Below are positions 9,309 through 16,583 of a DNA stretch of 55,341 nt, in pieces. The DNA comes from a virus. The notes beneath the pieces are model-generated. The model saw only the letters and a list, made by a program, of their open reading frames with translations. It was not told where the DNA came from and made no database searches. The position numbers and the translations under genes were made by a program. Position 1 is the stretch's first letter. Every line of letters begins with the position of its first letter. The stretch covers positions 1 through 55,341 of IMG/VR virus record IMGVR_UViG_3300006990_000036; one strand, 5' to 3'.

Positions 9309-10070
9309 ATGGCTAAGATACTGTACTACGACATCGAAACGGCACCCAACTTATCTTATGTGTGGGGTCAGTTTGAGCAGAACGTAATTGAGCACGAGCG
9401 AGAATGGTACATGCTCTGCGTGTCCTACCGCTGGGAGCATGAGAAGAAGACGCATGTAACGTCTTTGATTGACTTCCCTGCCGATTACAAGAAAGACCCA
9501 GAAAACGACTACCACGTTGTGAAGAAGTTGTGGGACTTGCTTAACGAGGCAGACATTGTGATCGCTCATAACGGTGACCGCTTTGATATGCGAAAAGCTA
9601 ACGCTCGGTTCGTTGCTCACGACCTTGGCCCTATTTCCCCGGTCAAGTCTGTAGACACCCTTAAGGTTGCTCGCAGACACTTCATGTTCAATAGCAACAA
9701 GTTAGACCATCTGGGGGCACACTTAAAGATTGGCCGAAAGGTGTCCACGGGCGGCTTTGAAACTTGGGCTGGCTGTATGCGTGGCGACAAGAAATACTGG
9801 AAGCTTATGCTTAAGTATGCAAAGCAGGACGTTGATCTCCTTCGGCTCGTTTATTTGAAACTGCGTCCGTGGATGAATAATCACCCTAATCTTAATGTTT
9901 TTGACGGTACAGACGGTTGTCCGACTTGTGGTTCACAGAATCTGCACAAGCGAGGCACCCGGCGAACACAGGTATCTGTTTATCAGCAGTACCAGTGCAA
10001 CGACTGTGGGGCTTACTCACGTCAGCGTATGTCTGATTCCAATGCGGTCAAGCCCGAGATTGTACCCTGA
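9309..10070 (+). CDS. DnaQ-like 3'-5' exonuclease with C-terminal zinc ribbon
   Basis: The ATG at 9309 is preferred over an in-frame upstream start because MAKILYYDIETAPN places the exonuclease I motif (D8, E10) at the N-terminus, as in this family, and a promoter ends just before it. Exo II is seen in IAHNGDRFDMRKANARF and Exo III in AKQDVDLLRLVYLKL. The last 45 residues carry a four-Cys zinc ribbon (CPTCGSQNLHKRG, then CNDCGAYSR). The domain probably degrades single-stranded 3' ends or proofreads. The ribbon may add nucleic-acid or partner binding. It lies in the replication module upstream of IMPDH and the DNA polymerase. Confidence 0.75.
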   Translation: MAKILYYDIETAPNLSYVWGQFEQNVIEHEREWYMLCVSYRWEHEKKTHVTSLIDFPADYKKDPENDYHVVKKLWDLLNEADIVIAHNGDRFDMRKANARFVAHDLGPISPVKSVDTLKVARRHFMFNSNKLDHLGAHLKIGRKVSTGGFETWAGCMRGDKKYWKLMLKYAKQDVDLLRLVYLKLRPWMNNHPNLNVFDGTDGCPTCGSQNLHKRGTRRTQVSVYQQYQCNDCGAYSRQRMSDSNAVKPEIVP

Positions 10071-10082
10071 TCTAGATTCTCT

Positions 10083-10316
10083 ATGATTACATCAGAATAT
10101 CTTTATGAGTCTTCTCCTGATAGGCTGTTAGTGTCTGACGAGTTTGATGCGTGGTACGCTTTTTACGACGATGAACTGTCTGTGTTATCGAATGCTACTG
10201 GCGACCTTGTGGCTTACATCTACGATGACAAGTCAGAGTACCGTGAGGTGCGGCGCTTTATTGTAGAAGAGTATCCTGTTCGGGATGCGAAGGTCCATCA
10301 GTATGATGAAGATTAG
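10083..10316 (+). CDS. hypothetical acidic protein
   Basis: This 77-residue protein has many Asp, Glu and Tyr and no recognised motif. It starts 13 bp after the exonuclease gene and overlaps the IMPDH start by 14 bp, which suggests translation coupling within the operon. No clear Shine-Dalgarno precedes the ATG. Confidence 0.5.
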   Translation: MITSEYLYESSPDRLLVSDEFDAWYAFYDDELSVLSNATGDLVAYIYDDKSEYREVRRFIVEEYPVRDAKVHQYDED

Positions 10317-11340
10317 AAGCAAGGCGTACACGTTTGACGATGTGCTGATTGTTCCTAAGTATTCAGAAGTCCGCAGTCGCAAAGATGTTGACTTATCTGT
10401 TGATCTTGGAAAACATCGTTTACGGATGCCTTTGATTGCGGCTAACATGGATACCGTGTGTGGTCCTGACATGGCTAGCGCATTGGACCGGTTAGGAAGT
10501 TTCGGTGTCTTGCATAGAAATATTCCGCTGGTTGCTACAGGAGATGCCCTTCACAACACTAGGTTTGGTTCTGTTGCAGGACGTACTACCCGTTCAGCCG
10601 TTGCCTTTGGGGTAAACGATGACTTAGATACTGTGATTAGCGAGGCTACTCGTTGGCGAACGCAGATTCTTGTTTTAGACATCGCCCACGGTCATAGCAA
10701 ACACGCATTGGACGCATTGCAGTATGTGATGGCAGGTATTGATCATGAAGCCACCTTTATTGGTGGGAATGTTGCCACGCCTTCGGCTGTTGAAGACTTT
10801 GCCAAGATTGGTGCCGACGTAGTTAAAATCGGAATTGGGCCTGGTAGTGTGTGCTCCACACGGGTTGTTGCAGGAGTGGGGGTTCCCCAGCTAACGGCTA
10901 TTGCCGAGTGTGCTGAGGCAGCAGATTCGCTGGGTATCCAAACTATTGCAGACGGTGGGGTAAAGACGCCAGGAGACGCAGCTAAAGCGCTTGCAGCGGG
11001 CGCAGACGCCGTAATGATTGGCGGAATGTTTGCGGGAACAAATGAAGCGCCTGGAAAGACTGTTACTTTAGCTGACGGTACATTGGGGAAAGAGCATAGA
11101 GGTATGGCTTCGTCAGAAGCAGGCTCAGCCTTCCCTGAAGGGGTCTCAGGAGTCGTTGCATCGAAAGGCCCAGTGGAGGATGTAGTAGAGGCGATAAACC
11201 GGGGTATCCGGTCGGCGTGCAGCTATGTCGGAGCAGGTAACCTTCTGGAGTTACAGACAAACACTGAATTCGTAGAAATATCACCTGCGGGGTTGCGTGA
11301 ATCCGCTCCGCATGATATACTCAACGCTAACTTATGGTAA
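10303..11340 (+). CDS. guaB: IMP dehydrogenase-like protein lacking CBS domains
   Basis: The start is at the double ATG (10303/10306), giving MMKIRSKAYTFDDVLIVPKY, the usual IMPDH opening. The catalytic loop GIGPGSVCSTRVVAGVGVPQ holds the active-site Cys. The phosphate site (ADGGVKTPGDAAKAL, MIGGMFAGT) and EHRGMASSEAGSA with PEGVSG are present. At 345 residues it lacks the CBS pair of host enzymes (usually about 480 residues). The VAGVGVPQ segment favours IMPDH over GMP reductase. It would oxidise IMP to XMP with NAD and raise the GTP/dGTP supply for phage replication. It overlaps the DNA polymerase start by 7 bp, consistent with that role. Confidence 0.8.
   Translation: MMKIRSKAYTFDDVLIVPKYSEVRSRKDVDLSVDLGKHRLRMPLIAANMDTVCGPDMASALDRLGSFGVLHRNIPLVATGDALHNTRFGSVAGRTTRSAVAFGVNDDLDTVISEATRWRTQILVLDIAHGHSKHALDALQYVMAGIDHEATFIGGNVATPSAVEDFAKIGADVVKIGIGPGSVCSTRVVAGVGVPQLTAIAECAEAADSLGIQTIADGGVKTPGDAAKALAAGADAVMIGGMFAGTNEAPGKTVTLADGTLGKEHRGMASSEAGSAFPEGVSGVVASKGPVEDVVEAINRGIRSACSYVGAGNLLELQTNTEFVEISPAGLRESAPHDILNANLW
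11293..11321 (+). promoter_or_regulatory. promoter upstream of DNA polymerase
   Basis: TTGCGT 11293-11298, 17 bp, TATACT 11316-11321, inside the end of the IMPDH gene. The polymerase ATG is 12 nt downstream, leaving a leader of about 5 nt. Confidence 0.6.
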
Positions 11341-13271
11341 ATGAAGAATCTCTTACACTTTTTGACGACTGGCTCCACTCCCAAAGCACTCAAGGCGAGG
11401 GAACATTAGGGGCGGTTACCCTTGTACGCTCAGACGAGCAGTTTGCGGATTTCCGTGACTGGTTGCTTAGCAAGAACCGGCCCATTGCATATGATATTGA
11501 AGCCACGGGCCTAGATACCTATTCTCCAGAATGGGAGATAAAGAGCATCCAGTGGGGAGACATCAGCGAAGCGTTTGTCTTTATCTGGAAAGAGCCGTGG
11601 TTCCAGAAGTCGATTGATCTTGTGATGAATGAAACAGATTGTCGGCTGCTTGCACACAACGCTGCTTACGACGCTATCGGTCTTGATCGTCACGGGCATG
11701 TTGACGCCATTAAGATTCTAGCTAGGACTTTTGATACAAAGATTCTTGCACACCTTGCTGATCCACGAAGCCGTGTTGAGGGCGGTGTCGGGCATGGCCT
11801 TAAGAATCTTTCCTTTCACCACGTAGATAAGTCGGCCCCTGATTCTGATAGTGCTTTGAAGGACTTGTTCAAGCAAAACAAGTGGTCTGTGAAACAGGGT
11901 TGGAAGAACATTCCTGCGGCACACCCAACTTTGGTCCACTATGCGGGAACTGACGTTATCTTGACTGCCAGGTTGTTTCCTAAACTGCGTGATGAAATTA
12001 AGCGGCAGACGATGGATCATCTTGTCAATTACGAGCATACGATCCTTAAGCTTGTTGTGGCGATGGAACGCAGAGGTATGCGTATTGATGTTGAGTATGC
12101 TGAGAAGTTGATTGAGGGCATGACGGCACAGGAGCAACACAATATAGGCATTGTAAGATCGTTTGGTGTTGAGAACCACAATGCTACTAAAGATGTTGCT
12201 GAGGGGCTACAGAGGCTCGGAATTAATTTGGTTGAGACTACGGCATCGGGGGCTTTAAAAGTAGACAAAACTATCTTGAATGCCATTGGCGACGATGAAA
12301 AGTCTGGCAACGCAGGTATGCTCGCTAGAGCGGTAATTGCTGCCAAAAACAATGCTAAGTGGCGAGATAGTTATGTCATCTCTTCGCTAGAGTCAATGGA
12401 CTCTAATGGGAGGGTGCATCCAAAGATTAATAGCCTTCAGGCCCGGACTGGGCGTATGTCGGTAAATAATCCTCCGCTACAGCAGTTACCTTCGGGGGGC
12501 GATGCTATACGTCGGATGTTCTTAGCTGAAGAAGGATGCCAGATGGCGTCTATTGACTTTTCGGGCGTGGAACTTAGAGTGTTAGCCGCACTTTCTCAGG
12601 ACCCTGTTATGCTTAAGGTTTTCCGTGATGGCGGCGACCTGCACCAAACTACGGCTGACAATACTGGTGTGACTCGCAAAGTAGCCAAGACGGTGAACTT
12701 TGGTAAGGTGTACGGCGCTGGCCCTAAAACGTTGGCACGGCAATCAGGGTTGTCTGTGGACGAGGCCCAGACAGTGTGCGACCTGTTTGATGCGACCTAT
12801 AAGGGCGTGACAGAGTTTTCACACAAACTAGCGTACCCGGTAAAGAAGGGGCACAGAAACTATGTGATCACTCACACAGGCCGTAAACTGCCCGTCGATG
12901 CTGAGCGACCTTATGCTGCGCTTAACTATTGCATTCAGTCTACGGCACGTGATATACTTGGCAAGGCTATGATTGATGTAGCCGAGCAAGGTCTCTGGGA
13001 CTACGCTGTGTTACCGATTCACGATGAGATTCTTTTCAGCTTTCCCGAAGATCAGGCTGTTGAGTTGTGCCGCCACGCCGGGGTAGCGATGGAGACAGTA
13101 CTAAAAGAAGTCCACATCTCTACTGAACCTGACTTGGGTGGCGAGTCTTGGGGAACGCTATATACTGAAGGCGAACATGAGGTCATTGAGTTGACAGACG
13201 ATGATCGCCGGAAGTACGGAGACGACAAACTAAAGCGGCTGCTTTTTAGTGAGCAGAACTTCCGTTTTTGA
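11334..13271 (+). CDS. polA: family A DNA polymerase with 3'-5' exonuclease domain
   Basis: The 645-residue protein has an N-terminal DnaQ-type exonuclease: PIAYDIEATGLD (D54, E56), LLAHNAAYDAIG and YAGTDVILTARL. The polymerase core follows: motif A ASIDFSGVELRVLAAL near 404-420, motif B RKVAKTVNFGKVYGAG near 450-465 and motif C LPIHDEILF near 560-568. It lacks the 5'-3' exonuclease domain of bacterial Pol I, as is usual for phage enzymes. It is the likely replicative polymerase. The sequence gives no reason to doubt catalytic activity. It overlaps the IMPDH gene by 7 bp and has an internal promoter upstream. Confidence 0.95.
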   Translation: MVNEESLTLFDDWLHSQSTQGEGTLGAVTLVRSDEQFADFRDWLLSKNRPIAYDIEATGLDTYSPEWEIKSIQWGDISEAFVFIWKEPWFQKSIDLVMNETDCRLLAHNAAYDAIGLDRHGHVDAIKILARTFDTKILAHLADPRSRVEGGVGHGLKNLSFHHVDKSAPDSDSALKDLFKQNKWSVKQGWKNIPAAHPTLVHYAGTDVILTARLFPKLRDEIKRQTMDHLVNYEHTILKLVVAMERRGMRIDVEYAEKLIEGMTAQEQHNIGIVRSFGVENHNATKDVAEGLQRLGINLVETTASGALKVDKTILNAIGDDEKSGNAGMLARAVIAAKNNAKWRDSYVISSLESMDSNGRVHPKINSLQARTGRMSVNNPPLQQLPSGGDAIRRMFLAEEGCQMASIDFSGVELRVLAALSQDPVMLKVFRDGGDLHQTTADNTGVTRKVAKTVNFGKVYGAGPKTLARQSGLSVDEAQTVCDLFDATYKGVTEFSHKLAYPVKKGHRNYVITHTGRKLPVDAERPYAALNYCIQSTARDILGKAMIDVAEQGLWDYAVLPIHDEILFSFPEDQAVELCRHAGVAMETVLKEVHISTEPDLGGESWGTLYTEGEHEVIELTDDDRRKYGDDKLKRLLFSEQNFRF

Positions 13272-13292
13272 CGATTAGTTAGGAGCAAAACT

Positions 13293-13508
13293 ATGATACT
13301 ACATACAAAACTATTAAATTACTTACAAGACTTGTTAGTCGGTGAGGCCAACCGGCCCGCCGAGGTCACATATTTAGATGTTGTGCCGTTGAATCGACGC
13401 TCAAGTCAGGCAGATACAGTATATACGGCATCTGATAGCACTGATAAACAAAGGCTGGCGGCGATGCGTAGACATCCTTCAGCACAAACTGGAAAGCGAG
13501 ACAAGTGA
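13293..13508 (+). CDS. small hypothetical protein
   Basis: This 71-residue protein is preceded by TTAGGAG at good spacing. It is rich in Arg, Ser and Asp in the second half (RRHPSAQTGKRDK) and has a short amphipathic N-terminal helix (LLNYLQDLLV). No family is recognised. Its stop codon overlaps the sigma factor start, so it may be coupled to sigma synthesis. An anti-sigma or sigma-accessory role is possible only by position. Confidence 0.55.
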   Translation: MILHTKLLNYLQDLLVGEANRPAEVTYLDVVPLNRRSSQADTVYTASDSTDKQRLAAMRRHPSAQTGKRDK

Positions 13509-14434
13509 TGGCAGGTTACACACGGAGTTCTAAGCACAGAATTCTTTCACGAGAAGAAGAAGTTGTTCTGGGGCGGGCGGTGTCTGCGGGCATCCAGGCG
13601 TCAAAAGAACTTAATACAGCACATATTGAGGGTGTTGTTTTAGACTTTGCTGATCGCCGCAAGTTGACTGTTGCCGTAAGGGAAGGAAAACGAGCAAAGG
13701 ACACGTTCGTAGAACATAACTTGCGGCTTGCTATGGATACGGCAGCAAGGTACGCACGCTCACAATCCCGAATGGAATACGAAGATTTGATTCAGGAAGC
13801 CACGATTGGGCTTATGAGGGCTGTAGACAAGTTTGATCCTGAGCGTGGGTTTAAGTTCTCCACGTATGCGACGTGGTGGTGTCGTCAAGCGTGTCAACGG
13901 GCTATTGCTAACTATGGTAGGGCTATACGCCTTCCGATGCATGTGGAAGCCGATGTCCGTAAGCTTGCTGCGGTGGTTGAAGAGTTTGAGCTAATCACCG
14001 AAGATTTTTCTCGGGAGTTTTTGGCAGGCTACTTAGACTGGGACATTGATAAACTAGAGGAAATTTGGTCCTATATGGAGAATACTCGTCTAGATTCATT
14101 GGATACCCCGCTAGGTGACGAGTTCTCAGTGTCTCATGCCGCCCATCTTGTTGACCCTGATCAATCTGCTGTTGAGGATGTCGGCATTGAGAACAGTTTT
14201 GCCTCTGACATCTTAAAGGCGCTGTCTGTGCTTCCTGAGCGGGAGTATAACGTTTTGTTGATGCATCACGGTTTAGGTGGGCAGGAGTCCGCAATGACCT
14301 TGCAGGAGATTGGTGAAACGATGGGGCTGACTCGTGAGCGGGTTCGGCAGTTAGAGGCGAAGGCGATTGCCCGTCTCCGGCATCCTTCTTCTGGGGTGGC
14401 TTGGGCGTTTACGGATGCTCCTGAAGAAGTGTGA
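13508..14434 (+). CDS. sigma-70 family RNA polymerase sigma factor
   Basis: The start could be GTG 13505 or ATG 13508. The product has about 308 residues. Region 2 covers about 60-135, with FVEHNLRLAMDTAARYARS, YEDLIQEATIGLMRAVDKF and the -10 recognition/melting helix GFKFSTYATWWCRQACQ. Region 3 starts at AIRLPMHVE. Region 4 is near 235-295, with ALSVLPEREYNVL and the helix-turn-helix TLQEIGETMGLTRERVRQLE. It lacks a long region 1.1 and resembles group 2 sigma factors. It could redirect host RNA polymerase to late genes, several of which have a -10 box but no -35 (15291, 16229, 21482). Confidence 0.93.
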   Translation: MAGYTRSSKHRILSREEEVVLGRAVSAGIQASKELNTAHIEGVVLDFADRRKLTVAVREGKRAKDTFVEHNLRLAMDTAARYARSQSRMEYEDLIQEATIGLMRAVDKFDPERGFKFSTYATWWCRQACQRAIANYGRAIRLPMHVEADVRKLAAVVEEFELITEDFSREFLAGYLDWDIDKLEEIWSYMENTRLDSLDTPLGDEFSVSHAAHLVDPDQSAVEDVGIENSFASDILKALSVLPEREYNVLLMHHGLGGQESAMTLQEIGETMGLTRERVRQLEAKAIARLRHPSSGVAWAFTDAPEEV

Positions 14435-14435
14435 C

Positions 14436-14464
14436 TTGCGACTCCGTAAGTAGTGTGTTATACT
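14436..14464 (+). promoter_or_regulatory. promoter for tRNA-Leu and downstream gene
   Basis: TTGCGA 14436-14441, 17 bp, TATACT 14459-14464. The predicted start is about 5 nt before the tRNA. The hexamers closely match those used for the polymerase gene. Confidence 0.7.
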
Positions 14465-14475
14465 TACGGTTTCAA

Positions 14476-14565
14476 GCCCCCGTGGCGAAGCTGGCTGAAA
14501 CGCAGCAGACTTAAAATCTGCCACCCAAGAGGTAAACATCGTGGGTTCGATCCCCACCGGGGGTA
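14476..14565 (+). tRNA. tRNA-Leu (anticodon UAA)
   Basis: The 90-nt sequence folds as a class II tRNA. The acceptor arms are GCCCCCG (14476-14482) and CGGGGGT (14558-14564). The anticodon stem GCAGA/TCTGC encloses the loop CTTAAAA, so the anticodon is TAA. A long variable arm is followed by a T arm with TTCGATC. The discriminator is A and CCA is not encoded. It reads UUA. It is the first feature of a new transcript, directly ahead of a small gene with AAAGGAG. Confidence 0.9.
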
Positions 14566-14580
14566 CTAGAAAGGAGCAAG

Positions 14581-15120
14581 ATGAATATTTTTGTTGTTGA
14601 GACTGACCCGACTGAGGCTGCTCGTTCTTTGTGCGATAAGCACGTCCCAAAGATGACTGTAGAGTCTGTACAAATGTTGGTTTCCGGCTTACGTCGGCAC
14701 GGAGCAACCGACAGTGACGTTCCACTTACTGCCAAAGGCACTCCTCATAAGGGAGGGTATTCTAATCATCCTAGCACGCAGTGGGCAGGCAATTCGTCCG
14801 CTAACTTTGAGTGGCTGTTTGATCATGCTCTGGCCCTCTGTGAAGAGTACACGTTTCGTTTCAACAAAGAACATGCTTGCTTTAAGCAGTTAGATAAAAT
14901 TATGGATTCAGCCGACTTTGTTCCGGCTGGGCACTTAACTGACGTGGCTTTGTGTGTGGGCGAAGATTTTCATGATCGGCTAGGTTTCAAGCATTCTTCT
15001 ATTGAAGAAGCCGTTGACATCTACCGAGAATTCTATAGACTAGATAAGTCTGCTTTCGCCAAGTGGGAGAAGGGGCGACCTGAACCTTCTTGGTGGGAAG
15101 CAGTTGACATCAATGAATAA
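14581..15120 (+). CDS. hypothetical protein, 179 aa
   Basis: The ATG follows AAAGGAG by 5 nt and lies 15 bp after tRNA-Leu, so both are probably on one transcript. The protein shows GGYSNHPSTQWAG near residues 57-70, FEWLFDHALALCEEYTFRF near 78-96 and a C-terminal WEKGRPEPSWWEA. This resembles small phage proteins of unknown function that contain a conserved HP..W/..W..H pattern. I do not assign a function. It contains the promoter of the next small gene in its last codons. Confidence 0.65.
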   Translation: MNIFVVETDPTEAARSLCDKHVPKMTVESVQMLVSGLRRHGATDSDVPLTAKGTPHKGGYSNHPSTQWAGNSSANFEWLFDHALALCEEYTFRFNKEHACFKQLDKIMDSADFVPAGHLTDVALCVGEDFHDRLGFKHSSIEEAVDIYREFYRLDKSAFAKWEKGRPEPSWWEAVDINE

Positions 15121-15132
15121 GAAAGGTACAAT
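15104..15132 (+). promoter_or_regulatory. promoter for leaderless small gene
   Basis: TTGACA 15104-15109, 17 bp, TACAAT 15127-15132, then exactly 6 nt to the ATG at 15139. Confidence 0.75.
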
Positions 15133-15138
15133 ACTGAC

Positions 15139-15285
15139 ATGAGTGAAATCAATGTAAATCCACAAGACATTATTAATGACCTGCTTCGACAGATCACAGA
15201 CCTTACAGGACAGAATGCTGTTCTCCGTGCGGCTCTTAATCAGGCACAAGCTGAAAGCGCTCCTGCCGCTGACGATAGCGAGTAA
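15139..15285 (+). CDS. small protein, 48 aa, helical
   Basis: MSEINVNPQD begins at the predicted transcription start of a strong promoter, which is the main evidence that this short frame is real. The middle (IINDLLRQITDLTGQNAVLR) is a likely amphipathic helix or short coiled coil. The tail is acidic. It precedes the first gene of the baseplate region. Function is unknown. Confidence 0.6.
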   Translation: MSEINVNPQDIINDLLRQITDLTGQNAVLRAALNQAQAESAPAADDSE

Positions 15286-15290
15286 CACGA

Positions 15291-15316
15291 TACAATATTG
15301 TGTAGGAGGCTAATTT
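15291..15316 (+). promoter_or_regulatory. late-gene leader element: TACAAT box plus TAGGAGG
   Basis: TACAAT (15291-15296) is followed by TAGGAGG and an ATG at 15317. A near copy stands at 21482-21507. No -35 hexamer is visible at a normal distance, so the box could be a late promoter read with the phage sigma factor (inference). Confidence 0.45.
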
Positions 15317-15661
15317 ATGAGCGCTGGCGCATACGATATAACTTGTGAACAGGGTGCGACGTTTAATCGCACCTTGACTGTGAAAGATAGTGGTGGGACG
15401 GCCCGTGATTTAAGTACGTACACTGCTAGAATGCATGTACGGCGAACCACTGACTCTGCGTCTACTCTTCTAGAGCTTACCACAGAGAACGGTAGACTTT
15501 CGCTTAACTCGTCGGGGGAAATCAACATCTCTATCTCTGCAACGGACACTGCCTTATTGACTGATGGGGGAGTGTACGACTTGGAGATAGTAGACGCTTC
15601 TTCTAACGTGGAGCGTGTTGTTGAAGGATTTTTTGTTTTGGACTTAGAGGTAACTAGATAA
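15317..15661 (+). CDS. virion-associated protein (paralogue of 24481-24822)
   Basis: This 114-residue beta-rich protein has EQGATFNRTLTVKDSGG near the N-terminus, the core YTARMHVRRTTDSASTLLEL, TENGRLSLNSSGEINISISA and a YDLEIVD segment near the end. The same order of motifs occurs in the protein at 24481-24822, so the two are paralogues. Each opens a set of tail genes. Such short beta-sandwich proteins occur among baseplate and tail-fibre-connector genes. It starts with a strong Shine-Dalgarno (TAGGAGG) and overlaps the next gene by one base (TAATG). Confidence 0.6.
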   Translation: MSAGAYDITCEQGATFNRTLTVKDSGGTARDLSTYTARMHVRRTTDSASTLLELTTENGRLSLNSSGEINISISATDTALLTDGGVYDLEIVDASSNVERVVEGFFVLDLEVTR

Positions 15662-15879
15662 TGTTTCAGTATGATGACGGTCTGCTGACCGAAATGATTT
15701 GGGCCAAGTATGTTGAGGCGCTAGAGGCTAATGTCCGGTTACAGGCACAATTAAAAGTTGCGGAAGTAACAGTCGTTCGCCTTCAGGAAATTCTTGATCT
15801 GCAAGAAGATGCAAATGAGGACAACAACTATCTGATTCCGCAGACTCCCGATTTGGGCGTTGTCCCGGACGATGAGTAA
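15661..15879 (+). CDS. small hypothetical protein, coiled-coil
   Basis: The 72-residue product has a long amphipathic helix (YVEALEANVRLQAQLKVAEV and onwards) and an acidic C-terminus. Its start overlaps the previous stop by one base, so translation is probably coupled. It lies between two virion-type genes and may be a baseplate accessory. No family is recognised. Confidence 0.5.
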   Translation: MFQYDDGLLTEMIWAKYVEALEANVRLQAQLKVAEVTVVRLQEILDLQEDANEDNNYLIPQTPDLGVVPDDE

Positions 15880-16204
15880 AGAGTTAAAATGGAATGTTGA
15901 CGGCCACCGGTTTCTGTTGAACATCAACAAGACTGAATTAGTTGTTGCTCCTGGTATTTGTCCTCATGGAAACGCTGTGGACAGTCCATGCTACCATGCA
16001 GGGATTGAGTCATGTGCCGTTAATTACTTTATTAACGTGTACGGGCTTGAAACAAACAGTGGTGTAGTGGGAGCGAGCGAAAGTGTTGAGGTGGCATGGG
16101 CGTTATCAGGAAGCCCGTGGGACATTGATCTTGTAGAATTTTCTATGATACCTGTGTCTGATCCACATTTTTCTGATTGGTTAGCAGAGCAGACTTCGGA
16201 GTAG
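15872..16204 (+). CDS. hypothetical protein, 110 aa
   Basis: An in-frame upstream start exists, but ATG 15872 gives the usual short overlap with the previous gene. The protein contains several Cys/His residues in its first half (CPHGNAVDSPCYHAGIESC, residues about 30-48), which might bind metal. The rest shows no known motif. It lies just upstream of the gp25-like baseplate gene. Role unknown. Confidence 0.5.
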   Translation: MSKELKWNVDGHRFLLNINKTELVVAPGICPHGNAVDSPCYHAGIESCAVNYFINVYGLETNSGVVGASESVEVAWALSGSPWDIDLVEFSMIPVSDPHFSDWLAEQTSE

Positions 16205-16228
16205 TAGTGCAATGCCTCATATTTTCGG

Positions 16229-16234
16229 TAGAAT
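16229..16234 (+). promoter_or_regulatory. possible late promoter -10 box
   Basis: TAGAAT at 16229-16234 lies 26 bp before the ATG of the gp25-like gene, with GGAGGG as ribosome site. No -35 is visible, as at the two TACAAT leader elements. Confidence 0.3.
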
Positions 16235-16260
16235 TAATATGAAGGCTTTGGAGGGCTGTC

Positions 16261-16566
16261 ATGGCAGAATACGTTTTATCTTACCCATTTAGTATAGACA
16301 CATCGAACGGTCGTGCTGCTGTGGTGTATTCGTCAACGGATGTTTACAAGGCCCAACAGATTAAGTCGTTTATGAGGACAGACACTGGTGAACGTCGGAT
16401 GTTTCCGACTTTCGGGATCACTGATCCCACGTTTGATGACTTTAACTCTGGCACGTTTTATGACTCCTTCTCTAATTTTTATGATAGTGGTGATATCAAG
16501 TTAGAAGAGATTGAGGTTGTAGAAGAAGGCGGAGCCGTGGTTGATGTGATCGTGGACTTTTCGTAA
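16261..16566 (+). CDS. baseplate wedge protein, gp25/W-like
   Basis: The 101-residue protein shows the gp25 pattern: an N-terminal SYPFSIDTSNGRAAVVYS and a central DTGERRMFPTFGI followed by DPTF. In T4 and related contractile tails, gp25 sits in the baseplate wedge and contacts the sheath. Its length is typical. It is followed 17 bp later by the J-like protein, the usual order in contractile-tail phages. Confidence 0.75.
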   Translation: MAEYVLSYPFSIDTSNGRAAVVYSSTDVYKAQQIKSFMRTDTGERRMFPTFGITDPTFDDFNSGTFYDSFSNFYDSGDIKLEEIEVVEEGGAVVDVIVDFS

Positions 16567-16583
16567 GGGGAAATGAGGATTAC

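Noticed and set aside
14351-14741. Minus-strand frames over tRNA-Leu
   Set aside because: They contain the reverse complement of a tRNA and overlap a well-supported + strand gene. Frames of this type are common artefacts over tRNAs.
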